This document shows positions 40,348-48,010 of a DNA stretch of 64,000 nt, piece after piece. The notes under the pieces were generated by a model that saw only the letters and a program-made list of their open reading frames with translations, was not told the origin of the DNA and did not search any database. Origin of the DNA: UBA1858 sp965227695 (lineage in GTDB: Bacteria > Pseudomonadota > Gammaproteobacteria > UBA4575); assembly GCA_965227695.1 (NCBI GenBank), contig OZ245760.1, forward strand, positions 1,674,001 through 1,738,000, written 5' to 3'. Position 1 is the first letter of the stretch. Each line of letters starts with the position of its first letter. Both the position numbers and the translations under genes were made by a program.

Positions 40348-42162
40348 GTGACTGACAAGCTACGCAATATTGCCATTATCGCCCATGTTGACCATGGTAA
40401 AACCACTCTGGTGGACCAACTGCTCCAGCAATCCGGGACATTTGATGAAAGAGCCACACCACAGACTCGTGTGATGGACTCAAACGACCTTGAAAAGGAG
40501 CGTGGCATTACAATTCTGTCCAAGAATACGGCAATACGCTGGCAGGATTATCGTATAAACATTGTCGATACACCTGGTCACGCCGACTTCGGTGGCGAAG
40601 TGGAACGCGTATTATCCATGGTCGATTCGGTACTGCTATTGGTCGATGCGGTCGAAGGACCCATGCCACAGACTCGCTTTGTGACACAAAAAGCCTTCAA
40701 TATGGGATTCCGTCCGATTGTTGTGATTAACAAGATAGACCGCGATGGTGCACGTCCTGATTGGGTACTTGACCGCACTTTTGATTTATTTGATCGCCTG
40801 GGCGCCAGTGACGAGCAACTGGACTTTCCTGTGGTCTATGCCTCGGGAATCAATGGCTATGCCAGCCTTGATGCAAACGCGCAAGGTGGTGACATGACGC
40901 CTTTGCTGCAGGCGATTATTGAGCATGTCAATGCGCCGGATGTGGATGCCGAAGGCCCTTTCCAAATGCAGATATCAACCCTGGATTATAATAGTTATGT
41001 GGGCGTGATTGGCATTGGTCGCGTCAAGCGGGGTGTCATCACCCCGAATACCCCGATTGCGATTATCGACCGGGAAGGCCAACAAAGAAAAGGCAAGATT
41101 CTTCAGATACTTGGCTTTCATGGCCTGGAAAGAATCGAGGTAGATAAAGCCAGCGCCGGAGATATTGTTGCCATTACAGGTATCGATCCGCTGTCAATAT
41201 CCGATACTGTCTGCCATACGGATAAGGTAGAAGCATTGCCGCCATTAACCGTGGATGAACCGACTATCAGCATGACATTCCAGGCAAACTCTTCACCGTT
41301 CGCAGGCAAAGAAGGCAAATACGTCACTAGCCGCAATCTATGGGATCGGCTGCAGCAAGAGTTAAAGCATAATGTTGCATTACGCGTTGAACTCACTGAA
41401 GATAAAGAAAAATATCGTGTCTCTGGCAGGGGTGAACTGCACCTTTCAGTACTCATTGAAACGATGCGCAGGGAAGGGTTCGAGCTGGCCGTCGGCAGAC
41501 CGGAAGTGATCACCCATGAACAGGATGGAGAACGTCTTGAACCCTATGAACAGCTGACCGTAGATATCGAAGCGGACCACCAGGGGGCTGTCATGGAACA
41601 GCTGGGAGAGCGGCGTGGTGAATTAAAAAACATGGAGCCGGATGGTAAAGGCCGGGTACGACTGGATTATATGATTCCTGCACGTGGTCTGATTGGTTTT
41701 AGAACGGAGTTTCTGACGATTACCTCCGGCACAGGTCTGCTATATAGCGTATTTGACCACTATGGTCCGAGTATCCCCATTGCCATTGGTCAGCGCTCAC
41801 GTGGCGTGCTGATTGCCAACAGCCAGGGTAAAGCGGCCGGTTATGCACTCTTTAGCCTGCAGGATCGTGGACGCCTGATGGTCTCTCACGGCGATGAGGT
41901 TTACGAAGGCATGGTCATAGGAATTCACTCGCGAGACAATGATCTGACGGTTAACCCTCTAAAAGGCAAGCAACTGACAAATGTACGTGCCTCGGGAAGT
42001 GATGAAAATATTGTACTGACTCCTCCTGTATCGGTGACACTGGAATATGCCCTGGAATTTATCGATGATGATGAACTGGTGGAAGTCACGCCGGAATCGA
42101 TCCGTATTCGCAAAAAATGTCTTAAGGAACATGAGCGCAAACGCTCCAGGAAAGCGAGCTGA
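40348..42162 (+). CDS. bipA: GTP-binding ribosome-associated protein BipA/TypA
   Basis: A 604-residue translational GTPase from the GTG at 40348, with AAGGA about seven bases upstream; a TTG at 40330 is also open. The start MTDKLRNIAIIAHVDHGKTT matches family N-termini. G1 AHVDHGKTT, G2 RGITI, G3 DTPGH, G4 NKID. EF-G-like domains and the BipA-specific C-terminal domain follow at full length. It acts on ribosomes in assembly and stress adaptation. Confidence 0.96.
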   Translation: MTDKLRNIAIIAHVDHGKTTLVDQLLQQSGTFDERATPQTRVMDSNDLEKERGITILSKNTAIRWQDYRINIVDTPGHADFGGEVERVLSMVDSVLLLVDAVEGPMPQTRFVTQKAFNMGFRPIVVINKIDRDGARPDWVLDRTFDLFDRLGASDEQLDFPVVYASGINGYASLDANAQGGDMTPLLQAIIEHVNAPDVDAEGPFQMQISTLDYNSYVGVIGIGRVKRGVITPNTPIAIIDREGQQRKGKILQILGFHGLERIEVDKASAGDIVAITGIDPLSISDTVCHTDKVEALPPLTVDEPTISMTFQANSSPFAGKEGKYVTSRNLWDRLQQELKHNVALRVELTEDKEKYRVSGRGELHLSVLIETMRREGFELAVGRPEVITHEQDGERLEPYEQLTVDIEADHQGAVMEQLGERRGELKNMEPDGKGRVRLDYMIPARGLIGFRTEFLTITSGTGLLYSVFDHYGPSIPIAIGQRSRGVLIANSQGKAAGYALFSLQDRGRLMVSHGDEVYEGMVIGIHSRDNDLTVNPLKGKQLTNVRASGSDENIVLTPPVSVTLEYALEFIDDDELVEVTPESIRIRKKCLKEHERKRSRKAS

Positions 42163-42242
42163 TTGATCAATACATAATGTATTTATTTTAATGGTTTGAT
42201 AAACATTGCATACTTGGAAATTCCATAAAACAGGATATGCAG

Positions 42243-42965
42243 ATGCAAACCGCTGTCCAGACAATCCCGTTAACTAATTTGGCTATTGCCTTTGTCCCGG
42301 TCCTTCTGGTGGTGACTCTTCTCTATCACTGGTCACTTGAGGCAGGCACCGCACTTTATTCAATTGTACGCATGTTGCTACAGCTGATTATCATCGGCTA
42401 TGTGCTTGTGTTTATCTTCGAGTCGCAGAACATGTGGATTACGCTTGCAGTCATTTCAGTGATGATTATTGCCTCGAGCTGGATCGCATTGCGCTCAATA
42501 AAACCATTACGTTTCAAGCTATTCGCCTATGTTGCTTTGTCCTCCCTGATCGCAGGAGGATTTGTACTTCTCATAAGTCTATATTATGTGCTGGAAATCG
42601 AAGCATTGCATGCGCCTCAATACACCATTCCTCTTGCAGGGATGATGTTCGCCAGCACGATGAATACCATGGGGTTAGCTTTGGAGCGCATAAGTGCTGA
42701 GCTGAATAATGATGTGGACTATTATCAAGCAAGAAATATTGCATTTCACGCATCATTGATTCCTGTCATCAACACTATGTTTGCAGTCGGGATTGTGTCA
42801 TTGCCGGGCATGATGACAGGGCAGGTATTGTCAGGTATCTCGCCATTAATCGCTGTGCGTTACCAGGTGCTGGTGATGTGTATGATTTTCTCTGCCTGTG
42901 CTTTATCCACCGCTATGTTGCTCATCATTGCTAAAAAACCGCTACAAAATTCAACCGACGGATAA
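42243..42965 (+). CDS. FetB-like (UPF0014) membrane permease
   Basis: A 240-residue, seven-span membrane protein from the ATG at 42243 (AGGAT seven bases before it); ATG 42237 is also possible. UPF0014 motifs: Q-L-I-I-I-G-Y in helix 2, SSWIALRSIKP, PLAGMMFASTMNTMGLALERI, LIPVINTMFAVGIVSLPGMMTGQVLSG. E. coli FetAB is an iron exporter, but no FetA-type ATPase gene is adjacent here. Its 3' end overlaps the convergent GGDEF-EAL gene by 15 bases. Confidence 0.82.
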   Translation: MQTAVQTIPLTNLAIAFVPVLLVVTLLYHWSLEAGTALYSIVRMLLQLIIIGYVLVFIFESQNMWITLAVISVMIIASSWIALRSIKPLRFKLFAYVALSSLIAGGFVLLISLYYVLEIEALHAPQYTIPLAGMMFASTMNTMGLALERISAELNNDVDYYQARNIAFHASLIPVINTMFAVGIVSLPGMMTGQVLSGISPLIAVRYQVLVMCMIFSACALSTAMLLIIAKKPLQNSTDG

Positions 42966-44273
42966 TTTTGTAATGCAGTGTGGCCTGGAAAAGTAATACC
43001 CCTGTCCGTAATCTATACCAATCTCCCGCGCAACTCTGGCTATATCGCTGTTTTCAATGAATTCTGCAACCGTTTGCTTATTGTATGCCCGGGCGATGTC
43101 GGTAATCGCTTTGGTGATTGTCCGATTATGCAGATTGCTGTCAATATCTTTAATAAAAGAGCCATCAATCTTGATTACATCAAAAGGCAATGTCTGGATA
43201 TATTTGAAAGAACAGTATCCTGCGCCAAAATCATCCAGAGAAAAACTGAATCCTGCTTTTTTTAATTTCATCATGAAGTCAAAACAGCGTTTCATGTTGC
43301 TAATTGCCACTCGTTCAGTGATTTCAATATTAATTTTACGTGGATTGACGTTATTTTGCCTGGCAAGGTCAATAATATAGTTACTTAATTCATTGTCGTT
43401 GATTGACAGTGCCGACAGGTTAAATGAGAACTTGTACTCTGAGCATGCGGTGTTGCGTGAGCGGTGTATCCACTCAAAAAGATTTCTGATTACCCATTTA
43501 TCAAGCATGGGGGTCAGGTTGAAGTCTTCGGCAGCATCAATGAGTTTGCCGGGTGAAATTACTTTTCCCGCATTAGATCTTCCTCTTAGCAGGAGTTCAA
43601 AATGACTGGCTTTTCTCGGATTGCTCAGGTAAACAATAGGCTGCACATAGAGTAAAAAATGGTCGCGGGCAATCCAGCGCTGCAATTTGATTGCCTGATC
43701 CATTTTACTGCTACGTCTTAAAATTGCTGTATCATTAACATTGTGTTCACAAACTGTTGAACAGCCATCGTAATACGCCGAATAAATTGCTTCGTTAGCA
43801 TAACGAAGTAGCTGGTCGACACTTTCGATATTTGCATCGATAACAACCAAAGCAAACTTTATATGCAGCCTTATGTTTTTCCCGTTCCAGCTGACCGGCG
43901 CATGACTCAGTGAATAATTGAGCGACTCACAAGCTGACTGAAGCTGTGCAACTTTTTTGCCGTGACAAATGAACCCAAACTCATCATTACCAACACGACC
44001 AATAATGGTTTTCTCATCCATCTCAAGAGATAATGTTTTCGCAACCATGTTCAGCACATAATCACCTGCCTGGTGACTGTGTGAATGATTGATTAGCTTG
44101 AAATGCTCTATGTTTGACAACCCAAAAATATATCTATCGTTCTTTTTTCTGTTGGTGATGATATTAGCCAGTTCCTTCAGAAAATTAGTTCTGTCTAATG
44201 TTCCTGTGACAGGATCCGTTGAATAATTGCCTGTTAAAGACAAGTTCAGATTTTTAAGCATTGTGTATTTCAT
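42951..44273 (-). CDS. GGDEF-EAL protein with altered signature motifs
   Basis: A 440-residue protein without an obvious sensor domain. A diguanylate cyclase-like domain (about 20-170) carries VGNDEF (95-99 GNDEF) in place of GGDEF. The EAL domain (about 190-435) has FELLLR (E226), NIEITER, DDFGAGY (347-353), IKID (367-370) and AEFIEN (E404). Most metal and catalytic residues of EAL phosphodiesterases are kept, so c-di-GMP hydrolysis is possible, whereas cyclase activity is doubtful. Cytoplasmic. Confidence 0.88.
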   Translation of the reverse strand: MKYTMLKNLNLSLTGNYSTDPVTGTLDRTNFLKELANIITNRKKNDRYIFGLSNIEHFKLINHSHSHQAGDYVLNMVAKTLSLEMDEKTIIGRVGNDEFGFICHGKKVAQLQSACESLNYSLSHAPVSWNGKNIRLHIKFALVVIDANIESVDQLLRYANEAIYSAYYDGCSTVCEHNVNDTAILRRSSKMDQAIKLQRWIARDHFLLYVQPIVYLSNPRKASHFELLLRGRSNAGKVISPGKLIDAAEDFNLTPMLDKWVIRNLFEWIHRSRNTACSEYKFSFNLSALSINDNELSNYIIDLARQNNVNPRKINIEITERVAISNMKRCFDFMMKLKKAGFSFSLDDFGAGYCSFKYIQTLPFDVIKIDGSFIKDIDSNLHNRTITKAITDIARAYNKQTVAEFIENSDIARVAREIGIDYGQGYYFSRPHCITKLSVG

Positions 44274-44467
44274 TATTTGGCATAGATAACATTATCGGCG
44301 CCAGTAGGCATTAGCTTAGGCGCTATTTGAATCGTGATAAAAACTGCCAATAATTCCCAATAAACCAATGATCAGCTGTATTCCGGCGACCGTCAGCATC
44401 TGCCTGTGGAGGGCAATATTTTTGGTAAGCTAGAAAACCGGATAAGTGGGCAACCCTGGAGAGAGCC

Positions 44468-44707
44468 TTGAACGACGAACATTCATGCAAAACAGACGAC
44501 GGACACGAACCTGAGCAGGAGCGACGCTCAAAAGAAGACCGCAGATCACTGCATCGCGCAGTGAGTTTTCCATATAAAACCAAAGAAGGACTGGTCATTC
44601 TTAAAGATCGCAGAAAAACTCCCGACCGCCGCGTTAACAATATCACAGTCGAAGATACTGAAATAGACGAAGAAGAATTCATAAGAAACTATGAAAAATT
44701 TGTCTAG
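44468..44707 (+). CDS. Small charged DRR-motif protein (paralogue of 683-874)
   Basis: A 79-residue protein starting at TTG 44468, with GGAGAGAG immediately upstream. It is rich in Arg, Asp and Glu: QERRSKEDRRS, VSFPYKTKEG, LKDRRKTPDRR, ending ITVEDTEIDEEEFIRNYEKF. The core from FPYK to the end aligns without gaps of note with the protein at 683-874. Function unknown. Confidence 0.65.
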   Translation: MNDEHSCKTDDGHEPEQERRSKEDRRSLHRAVSFPYKTKEGLVILKDRRKTPDRRVNNITVEDTEIDEEEFIRNYEKFV

Positions 44708-44828
44708 CTCTGTCACAGCGTCATGTTTTTGTAGTGCTTGATAAAAATTGCGTGATTTGATGCACATATTTCGATAATCACTGTCTGCTATTCTTTAGCC
44801 ACGTTCAATTTAAACCGCTTTGCAAATA

Positions 44829-45152
44829 ATGAATAATTTTGGACAGGAAGCTTTGGAAGCAGTTGATGCAGGCAATAATAAACTTGTAGTGGGCTTACCC
44901 TGGTATACAAAAAAACAGTGGCTTGCAACAAAATCATACTGTACCGATCCTAACTCATTTTTCAGTTCGTTTAACGAATGGCGTACTGAGGCCGATAAAG
45001 CAATAATAGAAATATCAAACCGAGGCCTCGATGTAAGGCTGCTACCCATTTATATTGAAACGTTCAGTGGCTGGTGCAAGCATCACCACTTGCAACCCAA
45101 TAAAACAGCCCGGCGGAAGTTTACAAATTATCTCATGAGAAGAGAACGTTAA
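44829..45152 (+). CDS. Conserved hypothetical protein
   Basis: A 107-residue soluble protein from the ATG at 44829 (a TTG at 44820 is also in frame). Core: GLPWYTKKQWLATKSYCTDPNSFFSSFNEWRTEADKAI, RGLDVRLLPIYIETFSGWC. Highly structured composition with many aromatic residues suggests a folded, conserved protein, but I know no function. Downstream is a strong hairpin at 45282-45316. Confidence 0.65.
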   Translation: MNNFGQEALEAVDAGNNKLVVGLPWYTKKQWLATKSYCTDPNSFFSSFNEWRTEADKAIIEISNRGLDVRLLPIYIETFSGWCKHHHLQPNKTARRKFTNYLMRRER

Positions 45153-45262
45153 TCTGCCTGGCAGAATAGCTCTCTATCATTTTCATTTATTGTCAATATA
45201 AAAACTTAAAATTTCCTGGCTGGCAGCATGTTTGCTAGTCTACACAAGCTGAAAACAAAAAA

Positions 45263-45280
45263 GACCTCCCACCAGGAGGC
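45263..45280 (-). terminator. Minus-strand terminator-like hairpin
   Basis: CCTCC / GGAGG stem with A-run on its left, reading as GGAGGTCTTTTTT on the minus strand. No obvious minus-strand gene upstream feeds it. Confidence 0.45.
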
Positions 45281-45281
45281 C

Positions 45282-45316
45282 GCAAAGACCTGCATGTCAT
45301 GACGGCAGGTTTTTGC
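45282..45316 (+). terminator. Twelve-base-pair hairpin, probable terminator
   Basis: GCAAAGACCTGC pairs with GCAGGTTTTTGC across an 11-base loop that itself contains GTCATGAC. The T-run is in the stem's 3' arm, as in many terminators. It follows the hypothetical gene at 44829-45152. Confidence 0.65.
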
Positions 45317-45443
45317 ACGTCTGAAGTATCCATCGCGTTACGTCCAATTTATTGAGCCCGACTATTCCACCCTGGTTCTCCTGAACGTCCAGGCCCTGTC
45401 TTTTCACAGTATTGACTCTCTGTTTTTCGCAAGCTTCCTCTGT

Positions 45444-45465
45444 TTCTGCCAGAAATTTGGCAGAA
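45444..45465. promoter_or_regulatory. Perfect 8-bp inverted repeat upstream of the pilin genes
   Basis: TTCTGCCA-GAAATT-TGGCAGAA, 210 bases upstream of the first pilin ATG. Could be an operator or a leader hairpin. Confidence 0.4.
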
Positions 45466-45675
45466 TAAAAACCGATTAACCAGACAAATATTTGACTTAT
45501 TTCACTAAATAAAAATTCTTTAATCCTTTTACACCCGTTTTTATGTCGTTGATCGATCCGGGTCGTGCTTTCTGACCAGCAATCTGTAGCATCTTCGTCA
45601 GATGTTCATCGAACGACAAAAAACAGACGTTTTTGTTTGCATTCAATGGAAGTACAACACTTAAGGAGACACATA

Positions 45676-46191
45676 ATGAAGAAAGTTTTGAAATCGACGA
45701 CTCTTGTGGCGGGCATGCTTATCACGGGCGGAGCACTGGCAGCAACAGACGGCGTGGTTGGCTCAACCTCCACCGGCACACTCGACATTGAAGTTACCGT
45801 TGCTGACGCGGTGAGAATTTCCGGTCTGACGGATATAACCGCCTCTTTCGACGGTACCAATGATATTGTTGAAACTTCGGATGCGTGTATTTATCGCAAT
45901 GCCGCAGGCGGTAACTATGCCATCACAGCCACCGGTGACGGAGCAGGCGGCGCATTTACGATCGGTGACGGTACTACTGATATTCCTTATGAAGTGCGCT
46001 GGGATGGCAGCGCAACAGCGATGACCTCTGGTACTCAGCTAACCGGACTCAGTGGCGCAGATGAAACTTCAACTTCATGCGGCGGCACACCAAATGCGTC
46101 AGTTGAGGTAACCATTTTGGCTGCGGACTTATTAACTGTTCCCCAAACAACCCTCGATGGAACCTTAACGTTGGTCGTTGCACCAGAATAA
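45676..46191 (+). CDS. Pilin-like subunit 1, probable major subunit of an alpha-type chaperone-usher pilus
   Basis: A 171-residue protein from the ATG at 45676, with AAGGAG seven bases upstream. Signal peptide to about residue 22 (ALAA). The mature N-terminus DGVVGSTSTGTLDIEVTVAD has the alternating pattern of a donor-strand extension. A Gly/Thr/Ala-rich beta domain with one likely disulphide (DACIYR, TSCGG) follows, ending TLTLVVAPE. It is the first and cleanest of four related genes, so the major subunit is likely. It would be exported, chaperone-bound and assembled at the outer membrane. Confidence 0.7.
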   Translation: MKKVLKSTTLVAGMLITGGALAATDGVVGSTSTGTLDIEVTVADAVRISGLTDITASFDGTNDIVETSDACIYRNAAGGNYAITATGDGAGGAFTIGDGTTDIPYEVRWDGSATAMTSGTQLTGLSGADETSTSCGGTPNASVEVTILAADLLTVPQTTLDGTLTLVVAPE

Positions 46192-46279
46192 TCGGTATTG
46201 CTGTAAACACAGCAAACAAGACATTGCTGCGTTAGGGCTAAACACTCTAACGCAGATGTCATTTAGGGAATAATGACAT

Positions 46280-46870
46280 ATGGAGACCAGGGATTTTTGT
46301 TATTTATGTAAAAGATCATGTCAGTGGCTAACCTTTTTTATTGGTAGCCTGCTGGCAACCATGCATTCATTTGCTGCAGTGCAGGGTACAGAAGGGACAA
46401 CTTCAACCGGTAGCCTTGATATTACAGTGATCGTTGGCGAGCAAGCGCTTATCAACGGGCTAAATGATATAAATCTGGGCGTTTGGTCAGGTGCGGGGGA
46501 CTTGTCAGGCAGTGATGCTTTGTGTGTGGCCGTCACAGGGGCCAGTTTTAATCAGCCTAAAAATTATCATTTGCGTGCCAGTGGAGATGGCGATGCATTC
46601 AATCCGAGTGCATTTACCCTGTCGAATGGCGTGAGTGATATACATTACAGGGTTTACCTGGATGATCTTAATGGGCAGGTTGAATTACTGCCAGGTCAAA
46701 TTGCATACTCTAATCAATTTTTAGCGAACTTTGGCTATCTCTTGAATTTAATCAATGGTGGCTGTTTTTTTCCAAATGCATCGATCACAGTCACAGCTGA
46801 AGAGAGTGAGCTAAGTTCGGGTTCTGGTACACACTCCGGTGTGCTTACTCTGGAGCTAATACCCGAATAG
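46280..46870 (+). CDS. Pilin-like subunit 2
   Basis: A 196-residue relative of the first pilin. An N-terminal signal region (with several Cys before the hydrophobic core) ends near SFAA. The donor-strand-like GTEGTTSTGSLDITVIV follows, then ALINGLNDINLG (parallel to VRISGLTDI in subunit 1), paired Cys (DALCVAV, NGGCFFP) and the ending GVLTLELIPE. AGGGAA precedes the ATG. It lies 88 bases after subunit 1 in the same direction. Probably a minor subunit. Confidence 0.65.
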   Translation: METRDFCYLCKRSCQWLTFFIGSLLATMHSFAAVQGTEGTTSTGSLDITVIVGEQALINGLNDINLGVWSGAGDLSGSDALCVAVTGASFNQPKNYHLRASGDGDAFNPSAFTLSNGVSDIHYRVYLDDLNGQVELLPGQIAYSNQFLANFGYLLNLINGGCFFPNASITVTAEESELSSGSGTHSGVLTLELIPE

Positions 46871-46909
46871 GGTAGAACAGAGATGATTCTTACACTGTAA
46901 ATATGGTCT

Positions 46910-47398
46910 ATGTATCCTAAAGTCTATCAATGGCAGGGTATCATTTTCCTGCTGTATCTTGTGGGAAGCTTATTTGTTATTAATGATGCCACAGCAGATA
47001 TTCTGATCACTAAGCTCGATGATGTTGATGCAATGGCTACACCCGGACGGGCAAATGATTTAACCCTCACAGAGCGGCTATGTATTGGCAGTAACCCGGC
47101 TGGCCCATTTTCACTGCGCGCAACTGGGAGTGGTATTGGTGGCAGATTTACAATTGAAAATGGACCCTATGCAATCCCTTTTGCCACATACATACAAGAT
47201 CGTGTCAGTGGCGGAAGTTTTATGAGTATCAATCCCGGCATCCCTGTCACCGGCCTGCGCGCCCGATCATTAAATCCAAACAATCGCTGTCGGGGAAACC
47301 CGACCCAGGTCAGAATTGTATTTAGTAACTTGTCATTTTCAGGTGCGCCTGCTGGGATATACAGGGGTACACTGCAGTTATCTGTCATCCCGGAATGA
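46910..47398 (+). CDS. Pilin-like subunit 3 without donor-strand extension
   Basis: A 162-residue protein. The signal peptide ends at TADILITKLDDVD. The mature protein begins directly at the strand that corresponds to ALINGLNDI in subunit 2, so the GT-STG-SLDITV extension is absent. Two Cys (ERLCIGS, NNRCRGN), RFTIENG and the ending TLQLSVIPE match the siblings. In chaperone-usher pili, a subunit without its own donor strand must sit at the tip, so a tip adhesin is my inference. It lies 39 bases after subunit 2. Confidence 0.6.
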   Translation: MYPKVYQWQGIIFLLYLVGSLFVINDATADILITKLDDVDAMATPGRANDLTLTERLCIGSNPAGPFSLRATGSGIGGRFTIENGPYAIPFATYIQDRVSGGSFMSINPGIPVTGLRARSLNPNNRCRGNPTQVRIVFSNLSFSGAPAGIYRGTLQLSVIPE

Positions 47399-47562
47399 AC
47401 GTAAATCCGGAACTTATTGAATAATCGTTGTTTTACTGTCCGTCGAGATTTTAATACCTTTAATCGTCATTGCGCGTTATTATTTGCAGTAAAGTAATGG
47501 CCTTTGCTGCCGTTACAGCTGGTGTATAAAAGCAAATAATAATTAAACAATGGAAGGTCATC

Positions 47563-48000
47563 TTGGAGGATGTCGCATCACGATCCACCTGCATATTCAG
47601 GCAGGTGATTTTAATGATCATTATTTTGCTGGTGCTGAGTACACACTCGTTTGCCGCGAAACAGGGGACGGTGGGTGCAACCTCATCGGGCTCTATTAAT
47701 ATTTCTGTGACAATCCCGGATAAGGTGGAACTGTTTGTCGATCGGGGGGCGGCTGGAAATGATGACAATACCTGTCTCAGGGTGCTTGATTATATGTCCA
47801 GACCCGGTTTGCACGGATATAAAATCAGGATGCTTGATACCCGTTTAATGAATCAACGCATTGCACAAGTGATGTTACATAATGTCTATGGCCCACCGGG
47901 TTACGGGCAAGATGACTGCAACACCATAGAAGTTTCTACGTTGCAGGAAGTTAAGCGTCAAGCAGTGAATGGGCTTGTTCTTATGCTGATACCTGAATGA
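47563..48000 (+). CDS. Pilin-like subunit 4, divergent
   Basis: A 145-residue protein from the TTG at 47563 (GGAAGG just upstream). Signal region to about residue 32 (SFAA), then the donor-strand-like KQGTVGATSSGSINISVTIPD, two Cys (DNTCLRV, QDDCNTI) and the ending GLVLMLIPE. The middle is shorter and more divergent than in its siblings. Its stop lies ten bases from the stop of the convergent usher gene. A minor or terminating subunit is possible. Confidence 0.55.
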   Translation: MEDVASRSTCIFRQVILMIIILLVLSTHSFAAKQGTVGATSSGSINISVTIPDKVELFVDRGAAGNDDNTCLRVLDYMSRPGLHGYKIRMLDTRLMNQRIAQVMLHNVYGPPGYGQDDCNTIEVSTLQEVKRQAVNGLVLMLIPE

Positions 48001-48010
48001 TTAACGGCGT

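Larger units (their letters stand above)
45153..45675. other. Long intergenic region and pilin leader
   Basis: No gene is seen. It contains terminator-like hairpins for both strands (45263-45280 and 45282-45316), a perfect 8-bp dyad at 45444-45465 and a hairpin ACAAAAAAC/GTTTTTGT at 45616-45636, about 40 bases before the pilin start. The layout suggests a promoter plus a structured 5' leader. Confidence 0.45.

Noticed and set aside
44323..44682. 119-codon minus-strand frame
   Set aside because: Opposite the DRR-motif gene; Ser/Leu-rich composition is that of an antisense shadow.
45241..45340. GEMM (c-di-GMP) riboswitch before the pilin genes
   Set aside because: GCAAAG and hairpins are present, but the conserved GEMM core and tetraloop receptor are not recognisable.
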